From NCBI GenBank assembly GCA_009746045.1, contig RPFO01000078.1:930516-993015 (forward strand): a stretch of DNA of 62,500 nucleotides, read 5' to 3'. Position numbers and translations under genes: made by a program. The notes under the pieces are model-generated. The model saw only the letters and a list, made by a program, of their open reading frames with translations, did no database searches and had not been told where the DNA came from. The DNA comes from Mesostigma viride (lineage: Eukaryota; Streptophyta; Mesostigmatophyceae; Mesostigmatales; Mesostigmataceae). Positions 1-10,685 of this stretch are shown in pieces. Each line of letters starts with the position of its first letter. Position 1 is the stretch's first letter.

Positions 1-54
1 TCCATCCATCCATCCATCCATCCATCCATCCATCCATCCATCCATCCATCCATC
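1..54. repeat. (TCCA)n microsatellite, cut by window edge
   Basis: A perfect four-base repeat runs from the window edge to the start of the LINE relic. The same repeat follows the LINE 3' ends at about 1485 and 2431, so this tract may be the tail of a preceding LINE copy. Confidence 0.95.
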
Positions 55-104
55 TCGCCGACTGGTGGAGGAACTGCAACGCCTTCAGCCTGGTGAGTCC
101 CCTT

Positions 105-1296
105 TGCACCTTGTGCTGGTGGACTTAATTCATCAAAGCCTTCGATTCGGTTTTCTGGCCTGCGCTTTGGGACATCCTCGAGTTGTTCCGGATCCCCCGC
201 CCCCTGATTGCTGTCATCCGCAACCTGTATGAAGGGTCCACCACTTCGGTGCGCACTTCTTACGGGACCACGCCCCCATGCCCTTTACAGAAGGGTGTGT
301 GGCAGGGCTGCGTGCTGTCGCCCTACCTGTTCATTATTGTTGTCGAATACGTAATGATTCAGGCGCGCAAGCGATTTGCCCGCATCGTGGGCAGGGAACC
401 AGGAGTGCAGGTTGCTAACAAATTCTGGCATGGCGGTGCGGACACGGAGATTCGGCTAGCAGACATCATTTACGCAGACGACACCACCCTCTTCGAGGAC
501 ACCGAGCACGTGCAGACATGGCTTGACTGCCTGGCTCTCGAGGCCCGTGCAGTGGGGCTTGAGGTCAGCAAGAAGACAGAGGCCCTGGCGGTTGGGCTCA
601 CCAACCCACCGCCGCCCCTCTATCTCCTAGACGGCTCTCGAGTCCTGTATCGGACCGCGTGAAGCTGCTGGGCAGCCTGCTCCCCAGCTGCGAGGTTGAT
701 GTGGACCATCGCATCTCCCTCGCCTGGCACGCTTTACGTCAGTACCGGGCCCTGTGGCGCAAGCCCCTGGGCAAGATCGAGAAACAGGACCTGTTCAAGG
801 TCCTCGTCCTTCCTGTTCTCACGTATGGCGCCGAGACGTGGACCCTCACCGCCGACCTGGCCCGCAAGCTGGACGGCGCGGTCACCAGCATGCTGCGTTC
901 CATTTCCAGAGTAGGATATGCTGCTCATGTCCGCAATGAGGACCTGTACCAGGGCATGCCCTATATCACCAGCACCATTAAGCAACGCCGCCTGCAGCTT
1001 GTAGGGCACCTAGCTCGCACCAACCAGGTAGACACCTCACGTGGCCCCCCCGCAGGACTGCGACCAGCCCAGCCTGGCCGGCACCTCCTGACGTGGGCTG
1101 GGCCTAGTGATGTTAGACGCCGCAAGGCCTGCACCTTCAAGGAACAGCTAGTAGAGGACATGGGGGCCTCGGCCTCTCCGTGATTTGGAAGAAGATGATG
1201 GACAAGGCCAAGTGGGCCCAGGTCATAGAGGACAATGAGCCCCCCCCAGTGGGGAAGCGCCCGCGTGTGCAATCCCGCGGGAGGCACGCCAGATAG
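105..1296 (+). pseudogene. LINE (non-LTR) reverse transcriptase, C-terminal part, frameshifted
   Basis: This encodes the palm, thumb and tail of a non-LTR retrotransposon reverse transcriptase, which would copy its own RNA into a nicked target. In one frame I read KAFDSVFW near 140, then QGCVLSPYLF near 305-330 (the usual LINE G-x-x-QGxxLSP block) and the catalytic box YADDT near 472-486. The frame then changes near 650 to continue with the thumb (LPVLTYGAETWTL near 810-845) and a tail containing RRLQLVGHLAR near 985-1015. A second frame change near 1170 is needed to reach the basic C-terminus that ends at the stop at 1296. There is also a stop with frame change just before KAFDSV. The N-terminal endonuclease is absent. 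It is a relic; the family is clear but the LINE clade is not. Confidence 0.85.
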
Positions 1297-1489
1297 CTCC
1301 CCCTCGGGCAGCGTGCGGCTGCCTAGATAGATGTTGTAGTTAGAATGCTGTTAGATAGATGTAGTATGTAGCCAATGTAGATAGATTAGACCGGTAGGAA
1401 TGTTTGCACCCATCCATCCATCCATCGGGGTTAATGCTCCGTCACTCCCCAACGGGAGCACGAGTCTAATTAATTAATTAATTAATCCA
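1297..1489 (+). other. LINE 3' untranslated end, copy 1, with hairpin and (TTAA)n tail
   Basis: After the LINE stop there is an AT-rich tail, a short (CATC)n, then TGCTCC (1435-1440) pairing with GGAGCA (1455-1460), the motif CACGAG, and (TTAA)n passing into (TCCA)n. The same order recurs at 2361-2435, which marks it as the conserved 3' end of the LINE family. Confidence 0.7.
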
Positions 1490-2074
1490 TCCATCCATCC
1501 ATCCATCCATCCATCCATCCATCCATCCATCCATCCATCCATCCATCCATCCATCCATCCATCCATCCATCCATCCATCCATCCATCCATCCATCCATCC
1601 ATCCATCCATCCATCCATCCATCCATCCATCCATCCATCCATCCATCCATCCATCCATCCATCCATCCACCCATCCATCCATCCATCCATCCATCCATCC
1701 ATCCATCCATCCATCCATCCATCCATCCATCCATCCATCCATCCATCCATCCATCCATCCATCCATCCATCCATCCATCCATCCATCCATCCATCCATCC
1801 ATCCATCCATCCATCCATCCATCCATCCATCCATCCATCCATCCATCCATCCATCCATCCATCCATCCATCCATCCATCCATCCATCCATCCATCCATCC
1901 ATCCATCCATCCATCCATCCATCCATCCATCCATCCATCCATCCATCCATCCATCCATCCATCCATCCATCCATCCATCCATCCATCCATCCATCCATCC
2001 ATCCATCCATCCATCCATCCATCCATCCATCCATCCATCCATCCATCCATCCATCCATCCATCCATCCATCCAT
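1485..2074. repeat. (CCAT)n microsatellite, about 590 bp
   Basis: This is a nearly perfect tetranucleotide array with a single visible variant (CACC near 1669). All six frames are open through it, giving meaningless WMDG-type translations. It directly follows the (TTAA)n tail of LINE copy 1. Confidence 0.97.
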
Positions 2075-2435
2075 GATGTGCCAACACACCTAGTCACGTG
2101 CCGCCAACGCATGGTACACAACCAGCCATAGCCTTAGCCTAGTTCTAGTACAGCCATGCTACGCCCTGGCTATGTTCAGATTACTTGCCCACGCTCCTTG
2201 CTATGATATGCTCATGCACATGGGTCTTATTGCACCCACAGTTTGCCGGATCGTTAGCCTGTCCTTTTAGCTAGCCGCGCCCGATTGCAGCTGTGGCATG
2301 CCTTTGGCATGAAGGAGACTGGGGGTCTCTGCCCTTTCTCCTGTAGTGCACACACAGGGATTAAAAGCACTTCGGTGCTCCGTGACTCGGACCCAACGGG
2401 GGCACGAGTTTAATTAATTAATTAATTAATCCATC
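2075..2435 (+). other. LINE 3' end, copy 2, with two overlapping hairpins
   Basis: This non-coding sequence ends like copy 1. AGCAC (2366-2370), a TTCG loop (2371-2374) and GTGCT (2375-2379) form a hairpin with a classic C(UUCG)G tetraloop. GTGCTCC (2375-2381) can instead pair with GGGGCAC ending at 2405, the counterpart of the copy 1 hairpin, with one wobble pair. It is followed by CACGAG, (TTAA)n and (TCCA)n. Between 2075 and 2360 I see nothing coding. Confidence 0.65.
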
Positions 2436-2507
2436 CATCCATCCATCCATCCATCCATCCATCCATCCATCCATCCATCCATCCATCCATCCATCCATCC
2501 ATCCATC
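2431..2507. repeat. (CCAT)n microsatellite
   Basis: This perfect tetranucleotide array of about 77 bp follows the second LINE 3' end. Confidence 0.95.
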
Positions 2508-2586
2508 AGCAGCAGAGCGCTCAGCGCCCGGCCCAGCCCCCGCGCAGCCGGCAGCCCCATGGGCTCCCTCCCTCTGCAAGGATGAC

Positions 2587-3261
2587 ATGATTCCGCGCAG
2601 TGCTGGAGGAGCACGTAACCTGGCCGCTGGCCGAGAAGATGACATGAACACCTTGCTCAACACTGTCGGTGGAGGCCCGCCGGGTCTCCAATGTGGAAAC
2701 CCGGGTTGTCCACGAGCTACAACCCCACCGATGGTTTACGGGGCCCCCGTGACGGCGCTACACACCGCGGCGCAGGCATCGGAAACGCACGCTGCACTTG
2801 CCTCTCGCCTTAACCATGCAGGCCGGTGGAGGGCAAGTGCGGCGTGCTCATGAAGAAGCTGGAAGCCATCACCGCCCACACCGAGGTCCTGGCCACACAG
2901 GTCCCAAAGATAGCGGAGCAGACGGCCACCATCGCAGGCCCAGCCACCCCGGCAGGATGCTGGCGACGTCCAGTTCCGCCGCTCTCCTATACACGGACCT
3001 GCTGCGGTCAGCGAGGTCCCGCGTCAACCACTGACGCCGGCCATCGCCACGAAGCCGAAGTCCAGGAGCTGGAGGACCACCGCCAGGGCCCAGCAACGGG
3101 AGGTCACCGCCCGTGCTTGCCGCGAGTGCCGCGAGTGGTGTTGCGTCGTTTCCTTCAGAAGCCAGGTGAGACGTCTCCCTTGCTGACGAGCTCAAGGACC
3201 AGCTTCTTACCCTCATCAGTGGGCCTGGAATAGGTGAGGTACGTGGAACTGCGAGGATGTC
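2587..3261 (+). pseudogene. Possible LINE ORF1/gag-like relic, left part (split by element A)
   Basis: I do not recognise a family here. A run of heptad-like sequence (EAITAHTEVLATQVPKIAEQ, near 2865-2925) could form a coiled coil, as LINE ORF1 proteins often do. Further along, a different frame reads a short acidic-hydrophobic stretch (LADELKDQLLTL, near 3181-3216). The frame must change at least twice. Element A interrupts the sequence at 3262, and it continues at 14003 after the TSD. The location directly after a LINE tail makes an ORF1 relic reasonable but unproven. Confidence 0.3.
3257..3261. repeat. Target-site duplication of element A, left (ATGTC)
   Basis: The five bases ATGTC before the left LTR recur immediately after the right LTR (13998-14002). 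Confidence 0.95.
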
Positions 3262-3833
3262 TGTTACGCCGCGGATATCTACCTCCACCTCTACCTCTAA
3301 TGGGCCTGATACTACCTAAACTGGTCAGGCCTCCTCTACTCAAACCTCTGGCGAAAGACGAACGTGACGGAGCTGATCTCAATGCATTAACGTAAGTGTT
3401 ACTATAATACGCCATACAACCATTTACCAAAACCCGTTTACTCCAGGAATAGAGGAAGGAAACACAACTACACTGCCGTGACCCAAGCCTATATGTGTTA
3501 ATTCATTTAACACACGCCGAGTGCACACACAAGGGGTAGAACGCGCATAAATGGTCACCAACGGTCCAACACGCTCGGGCCGACATGGCCCTCGCCTACA
3601 GATGCACGCTGGTCCACTACATCTACTGATGCACGCTGGTCCACTACATTCTACCACAGGATCAGGACCACTAGTAAAGTACGCGGCGCGGCGCCCAACG
3701 GCACCCAATGTACCACAGTACTGTTACGAAGACAATAATGTCCCGGTAGGAGCCTAAACGTAAACCTAGGGACAACCGAGGCAAAAGACCTAATTTACGT
3801 CCGTAACTACACGAATTGTTACGCGACGTAACA
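3262..3833 (-). repeat. 3' LTR of element A
   Basis: This 572-bp repeat matches 13426-13997. Terminal inverted bases are TGTTACG and CGTAACA. It lies next to the polypurine tract, which makes it the 3' LTR for a minus-strand element. It contains a direct repeat of GATGCACGCTGGTCCACTACAT near 3602-3650. Confidence 0.95.
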
Positions 3834-3846
3834 CCTCCCCCCCCAC
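3834..3846 (-). promoter_or_regulatory. Polypurine tract of element A
   Basis: On the minus strand this reads GTGGGGGGGGAGG directly before the 3' LTR, the usual primer for plus-strand DNA synthesis. Similar G-runs precede the 3' LTRs of B and C. Confidence 0.85.
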
Positions 3847-4204
3847 AAAGGTAGGGAGCCCTCTCCCTACGCACAGGGAGGAAACGAAGGGGTAGGAAAA
3901 ACCTAATGCACCCAACACACACCAACACAATCGATAGACCATCCCAGATACAAAGCACCAATAGTTCACACGGTCTCCACCACCACGCCGGGTGGTGTAG
4001 GGTTAGCCAGCACCAAGCCTGGTGGGAGGTTCCCCTAACTGCCTGGAACGGAGTCCTGGCCGGGGGGGACGGCACTGGGCAGGACACACAGAGTAAACAC
4101 ATCAGCGCCAAGGACCAAGAACAGCCAACCAACTGGCCAGAATATGAGGGCGACTCTACATACCGGAGGGACAACACCCTCAGGTCGGGCCTAAGGCCCT
4201 CTAT
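3847..4204 (-). other. Element A region between ORF3 and polypurine tract
   Basis: About 360 bp with no convincing reading frame. It lies downstream of the ORF3 stop and is presumably the 3' untranslated part of the element. Confidence 0.5.
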
Positions 4205-6534
4205 CTAATGGCCATCCGTCTGGTAGGTACCACGGGAGGCCAGCAGGACATCCAGGTAGGCCTGGTAGTGGGCCACATCCTCGACATTGTCATGCCTATC
4301 TACAGTGAGGAAAACATCGGCCCACACACCGTCAGGAAAAAGGCCCAGAAAGGCCCAGTAATACCTATGCTGCGTAAGAACGACCTGGCCACGGGCCCAG
4401 TCCAGGAAGCCACAGGCAAAGAGGCGAAGGAAAGGCTCTACCGCGATCAAACAGAGGGCCCGCAGGAGGAGACGATGGTACCGGATCCGCGGGCGCAAAC
4501 CCGTCGGGAAAAACAGGTCCACCAGGGCTCCACGTTGGACGGCCACATCCGGATGTGACGAACCTCTCGGGAGCGCCACCGACGAGCACACTGGCGCGAC
4601 CCGAATGTCTCCAGGTAGTCGCTGGCCCGAGGAGGAGGGTGGCCACGGGAGTCTAGCCCCTGGCCCGGGATGGGCGCTGGACGACGGGCATCCCACTCTA
4701 AGATGGGCTGGAGAACAGTGCTATACGTGGCACCCGGTACCGCAGGAAACTCTACCGTAAGGGCATCCGAAGCCATAATGCCCAGAGGCGGAGGGTAAGC
4801 CCACTGGAACCCACCGTAGGTGTCCAAGTCGTTGTGACGCCTAGCCCAGCGGTACAGAACGCGCCGAACCAGGATCTCACCCTGGAACACAGGATCAGCT
4901 AAAATAACCATGTCGAAAGGGGGCCGATCAGTCTCGACAGGTAGGCCACGATCCCGCGGCGCCCGACACACCTGGGAGAACCCGTAGGACATGGGCGTGA
5001 TGGCCACCTCGGCGGAGGCGCGCGGCAGGTCACACTGACGGCAGGCGAGTGCAGACATACCACACCCAGGCACGGGCGTGTCACGCGACTCCGGCGTCGC
5101 ATGCACCACGGAAGGGGCCCTGTCCCGATCACCCTGGGACAACTCCCGGAGGGAATCGGCCGCGCGGGTGACGCGAGGGTCCTGAACAGTGGACTGAACA
5201 ACCGCAGCCAAAGACCGCGAGGCCGAAGGGGCAGGGGCCGAAGCAGGGGCGGGAGCCGACACCGACGCAGGTGGCACTGGTACAACAGGAGGTCGCGCCG
5301 GACCCGAGGCCACAGAGGGCCGCGACGGACCCGCCACCGAAGCCGACGCGCCGGTCTCTGTTGCCGGCGCACCCCCAGGCCACATGTTGAAAATAGGGCC
5401 CGTAGGAACAGGCAGTCCGGCATAAGATTGGTTACCATCCAAGCTCCAGTCAGGCACCGGAATCCTCTGCGGGGGACCACCCTCCCAAAGCCTGGGAAGC
5501 CCGCTAGCATCGCCAAAGAAGCCCCGCGACGGCTGCGACTGAGCTTGTGGAGGCTCGGAAGCAGCGACGGCGGGCGCGATCGCAGGGGCAGGAGACTCGC
5601 GCGCAGGCGTAGGTACAGCGGTCACAGGCGCAGAGGCAGCAGGAGTCGCGACAGCCGACGGAACCACAGCGACCGCGGGCGCGCGCGGGGGCGCAGGCGA
5701 AGCCGTAGTCGCCGAGGCAACAGAAGGGGTAGGTGGCGCAGCAGCAACAGACGCCGCACCAGGCGCAACTAAAGCAGGCGACTGAGACGCCATGAAGGCC
5801 CCGAATGCCGAGGCTAAGGACTGGATCTGGGCCTGCATTGCAGACACCGTAGCCGCAAGGGGGTCAGGCTCTCGATCCACACCCGGAGGGGTAGGCGTCG
5901 GCTCCACCGACACGCACCTGGTCGACCGCGGAGAGGACGGAACAGGAGAAGGCGCCGACCTGGAGGAGGAGGAAGCTGCGACTGAGGCCGAATACTCCGG
6001 CGTGTACTGCGACTCTACCGGTGCATCCACAGGGGAAGGATCTCCATGTGCCGACTGATCCGCAATCTCCATGAACTCGACCGCCCGCAGAAGGTCACAA
6101 GGGTGATCATCTAACTCAGCATCGCCCTCGGCCGGAAGCCAAGGGAAAACATCCCGGAGGCAAGAGCGGCCCACAGGGGTAGACAGGTATGAGAAAACCC
6201 TAGGACACTGAAGGATGGCATCTATCTGCCCCAAGGCAGGGCAGCGGGACCCACACTCAAGGAGACAGTGTCCCGCGTCGTCGAAACCATGAACGACCAA
6301 CTGCTGTGGTTCATGGGGGTCTGGCCCAAACCAGGAGACCCCGAAGAGGGCGGCCCGGACCAAAGCAGCGTGACTCGCCTGAAGGGCAGGATGGATTGGG
6401 CCACCCGGGAAGCTGGACCTGGAGACCCACCGGCCCGGAAGGACCTCATAATATAGCTCCGGATCAGGGGTAGGCGGCAGGGACTCCATCTGAGGGGTAG
6501 GCTCCGACATGACGGCTGCGGAGGGAGGGGACAA
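4205..6534 (-). CDS. ORF3 of element A, unknown protein after pol (one frame break)
   Basis: I do not recognise a family. A 695-residue frame (6534 to 4447) begins with MSPPSAAVMSEPTPQ, has a structured-looking first 150 residues, then a long Pro/Ala/Ser/Thr-rich middle (roughly residues 190-480) and a second ordered part. The frame changes near 4500-4650 to continue to a stop at 4205, with HRYYWAFLGLFPDGVWADVF near the end. That end resembles the C-terminus of the third ORF of element B (HPQYLAGFLSLWPRGSWVEL), and an N-terminal block around VFPWLPAEG also has a counterpart there. It occupies the position of env in retroviruses, but I see no signal peptide, membrane segment or cysteine pattern, so envelope function is unlikely. 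The GC content is clearly higher than in gag and pol. Confidence 0.7.
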
Positions 6535-6585
6535 CCAACCACCCGTCGACAGCAGACGTAACGTAAGAGAGGAGAAGGTCTGACA

Positions 6586-9500
6586 CTAGAGCTTGTGCAG
6601 GGTTTTATACTCCTGCAGCAGGCGACTACACCCATCTAGCTCACTTTCCGTATACCAGACCTTATCTACCTCACTACGAGCATACATCCACTTCACCTTA
6701 TACTGGCGCTGGGTACCGCGGCCCTTTTTGATATCTCTATGGGCCACGATACCCTCTACTTCGTCTTCTACCTCCCCAGTGTCAGGGTTATGCTCTAAAG
6801 GGGCAGGCGCTAGCTCTCTACCAGCGAACGTACTAGGGTGGTACAGTTTTAGCTGGCTCCTATGGAAGGTGTTCGAATGTGTCTGCCAAGAGGTAGGGAT
6901 ATCGACTTTATATAGGAAATTTCCTACTCTAGACAAAACATGGAAGGGTCCTAAGAAGGCGGGCCTAAGTTTGACCTGCTTCAAACTTATGAGCAAAACG
7001 GCCAACACGGGGGCCTTCTACTAATACTAGATCTCCTATTTCTATCTCAGGTGCTCTTCTATCTACTAAGGAGGCACGCAACCTAGCAAGGTACTTAGAC
7101 TGAGCTTTTTGGTACCCTGAGATCGCGTGGTCATGAGCAGTTTTCATTCTATCTAGTAAGGACTGTACACCTTCTACAGTATCTCGGGACACATCATCCT
7201 TGTCCCGTAGAGGACTAGCTAAGAGAGAGGTAGGAGTAAGAGGCTGTCTACCAGTATCTAAGAAGAAGGGCGTATATCCATGCGCAGCTTGGGGACAATT
7301 GTTGAGGGAGAACTCTACCAAACATAAATAATCCTCCCAATCACTACCCGAGCCATTAACATAGTGCCTAAGCGCTTCTTCTACTACCCTATTAAGACGC
7401 TCTACTAAATGAGAGGAGGAGAGTGGTAGGCAGTTCCATAGGTAACCTTGGTACCGATGGCAGCGAAAAACTGCTGCCAAAAATCTGAGGTAAACAACTT
7501 ATCCTTATCACTAATAAACTGCCTACTCAAACCGTGATATCTGTATACATTATTGAGGTATAGGCGTGCGCAATCACGTGCTGTGAGTTCTAAAGGACAC
7601 GGCACAAGATGGCACATACGAGTAAAACGATCTATGAACACAAGGATTTGGGCATTGCCCCTATCATTCTTTCTAAAAGGTCCTACAAAATCCATCATGA
7701 TAGAATCCCACGGCATGATGGGGTCAGGCAAGGTCCTAGGTTCTGCTATCTGTCCTACGTTATTGGGTTTCATCTCCTGGCAAGATTGACAAGTTCTAAC
7801 ATACTCATCTACATCCTTATAAAGGGAAGGCCAGTAATAAGAGCGGGCTACTAGTCCCGTACCCGTTTACCACCCTGATGAGCAGCTAAGTCATGCAACT
7901 CAAAGAGCAAGGAGGAGCGACAGATAGGAGGGACATACAGGCGCCATTGAGGGGGAGAATCTGCTACTGCACATATAAAAACCCACCTACAAATTTACAA
8001 GGGTGCTTGCCTAATTGTTGGGGATGGGCAGCAATGGCAGCTAATGCTTCCGGCTCAGTGGCCGTAAATCTACTAATAAGGCGTTCAAGATCAGAGGTAG
8101 GCATCGCTACAGAGGTATCCAGAACAGGTTTAAAGAGATCTCCTACCGCCTTGCCAAAGAGAAGGGGAGGTCCTAGAGGGACTACGTTTTCATAAGACTT
8201 TCCTGACCTAGTCGCTATATGGCTAAGCGGTATAGAAATTTTATTTTTCCCCTCCCCCCCCACCGAGGCCACGGGAAGGGCCTCACACGGGAGAGAGAGT
8301 CCTACGTGAGAAAGGAGATCAGGCATGCGAACAGCTGTATGAAAGAGGTAGGCATAGGATTCATCATCAGGTAGTTCACCATAAGGGGTTACACCCATAG
8401 TAGTAGGAACTAGAGTAGTATTGAGAACATCAAGGTCCTCGAAAAAGGAGTAGTCTGCACGACGAGAGAGTGCATCTGGTACTATGTTATCTACACCCTT
8501 GACATACTGAAGTTTAAAAGGGGAAAACTGTGCTAAAAATTCCATCCAGCGCGCTTGCCGAGGGGTAAGGTTGGGTTGGGAGAGAAGATGGGTAAGGGGA
8601 CGGTGATCCGTTTGGATAACTAATCTATAAGGATCTAGTTCACAGGGTTCATTCAGGCAGACATCAAATTGAGCACCTTTAAGAAAGTGCTGCCACGCGT
8701 GGCAACAATACACCACGCTAAGAGTTCCTGCTGGTGTACGGGATAGTTACGCTCCGCAGGAGCATTGTCCTAGAGATATACTCAATTGGCTGTAAGCCCT
8801 GACCCTGATCCTGGAGAAGGACGCCACCTATAGCTACCTTACTAGCATCTGTAGCCACAACAAAGGGTTTAGTAGTATCCGGTAGGATGAGTACAGGAGG
8901 GGAAAGGAGTAGGGATTTTAGGCACTGAAAAGCCGACTGACATTCACTACTCCAAACAAAGGGGATATCCTTCTTTAATAAATGATTAATAGGGGCTGCT
9001 ATAGTTGCGAAACGCGGGATAAAACGCCTATAGTAAGAAGCAATTCCTAGAAAACTACGTACACCTTTAACGTCGGTAGGGGTAGGCCATTCCTGAATTG
9101 ACTTAGTTTTATCCGGGTCGGTAGCGACCCCGGCATCTGACAGAACGTGCCCTAAAATGGGACACTCCTACCCGAACGAACTTTAGCACGGCGCGCCCAC
9201 AAAGAATTTTCAGCCATGATTTCTAATACTTTCTTTAAATCACGTAGGTGCGTTTCAAAATCAGGAGAGTAAATAAGAATATCATCTAAGTAAGCTTGAG
9301 CACAAGAACGGTCATGCTCAGATAAAGAAACAGAGGAGAAGGAAGGATCCTTTAAATCAGAGGACACTGAGGAAGGTGAGAATTTCCCATAACAGGTCTA
9401 AGCACTTCATTCATTAACATTTGAAAAGAGGCAGGCGAGTTACAGAGTCCCATAGCCGCTACTCTAAACTGGTAATGACCAAAAGGGGTAGCAAAGGCGG

Positions 9501-10592
9501 TTTTATGGCAATCCTCAGGAGCTATCCGCAACTGCCAAAAACCATCCGCACAATCCAGTACTGTGAAACAAGTGGAACCTTTAACCTTATTAAATATATC
9601 ATCAATACGAGGTAGAGGGTATTTAGACTTCACAGTAATATCATTCAACTTCCTATAATCAGTAACTAGGCGAAACTTGCCATTTGGCTTAGGAACTAAC
9701 AGGACACCAGCTGAGTAGGGGGAGTTACTAGGCTCTATCAATCCTGCTTCTAATAGTGACACTAAAATCTGTTTTAGTTCCTTTAATTCGGTAGGGCCCA
9801 TTCTATACATCGGAGAGTGCGTAGGAACTGCACCGTCCTTGATAACTACACGGTGTAAAACAGAACGAGGAGGAGGATAAGAAGGAGTCTTTTCTTCAAA
9901 ACTTTTGAGGAATCTATCACAGCCATGTATCTTACTATTTCATTTTCAGTAAATCCCACTCCTATTGTATCCACTGTGTTTATATCTATATCCACACTAT
10001 TATTAGGGATAGGTATCTCCTGTACTTCTAACTGAAGGAACATACATAATAAATATCCATATTCCTTTAGTTCAGAACGCAACTCATCATTGGACATTAA
10101 TACTTCAGGTATAGGTCTTACAGGAGGATCAACAGGTGTAGGAGGAGTAATATCTACCAAGGATAAATTTTCCAATCTATAATGACGTTCCGGTACCCAG
10201 TAAGAGCTATCTGGAAACCAAATGACCATGGTATCATAATTAATAGTAATCTTATTATCCTGGTGCCAATCTAATCCTAGTAATACATCAGCGGTAGTGA
10301 TAGGGCCTATAGTGGCCGTCAGGTTGACAGTACGTCCTTGTATAACCATGGGAAGGGACACCGTACCCGGGGAATGACTGGTGCGACCATCAGCATAATG
10401 AACAGTGACGGGTTTGGTGTGAGGGGTAGGGACTAGTCCTAAACGCCTAACTAGGGCCTCGCTCACAAAGGAGCTAGCCGCACCGCTATCTACCAACACA
10501 GAGACATTCAAGAGTTCATCAGCATGCAAGAAGGGGTCTACAACAGTGTGAGGGACGGTTAAACCACCATTCAAGAACATAAGAGGACGCAC
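6586..10592 (-). pseudogene. pol: pol of element A: protease, RT, RNase H, integrase, chromodomain (multiple frame breaks)
   Basis: This is a full-length Ty3/gypsy polyprotein in several frames. In order: retropepsin with VDSGAAS near 10490 and LLGLDW near 10270; RT beginning MYRMGPTELKEL at 9810 with the YLDD box near 9287; RNase H ending VPDALSRR near 8460; integrase with catalytic blocks DFVGPF, FISDKDKLF and SHLVERLNR (7690-7400); a GPF/Y module (LRPAFLGPF near 6960); and a chromodomain-like end (IVAHRDIKKGRGTQRQYKVK). The product would cut its own polyprotein, copy the RNA and insert the DNA. Frame changes of one base are needed near 9900, 9375, 9155, 8756, 8722, 7965, 7440 and 6990, several at short homopolymers. 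Either the copy is dead or the consensus has base-deletion errors. Confidence 0.9.
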
Positions 10593-10685
10593 ACGTAGTG
10601 GTAGGGAAGATTCAGCTCCTACAGAGGTTATAAAAACAGGCAGGCAAAAATTTTATCTGGGGTACTATCTAAGGACCTGTCCAGG

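Noticed and set aside
1474-2121. Long minus-strand frames of repeated WMDG
   Set aside because: All frames of a (CCAT)n array are open. There is no independent coding evidence.
3424-3708. Duplicated minus-strand frame of 94 codons in both LTRs of A
   Set aside because: It is identical because the LTRs are identical. It has no recognisable domain and overlaps promoter or untranslated sequence.
5101-5772. Arginine-rich plus-strand frame
   Set aside because: It is the antisense shadow of the Pro/Ala-rich middle of ORF3 of element A.
9265-9385. Spliceosomal intron before YLDD in element A
   Set aside because: GT and AG pairs with compatible phase exist, but the supposed intron has residues conserved in type and length between A and B (DLxDP, 22 residues), which fits coding sequence better.
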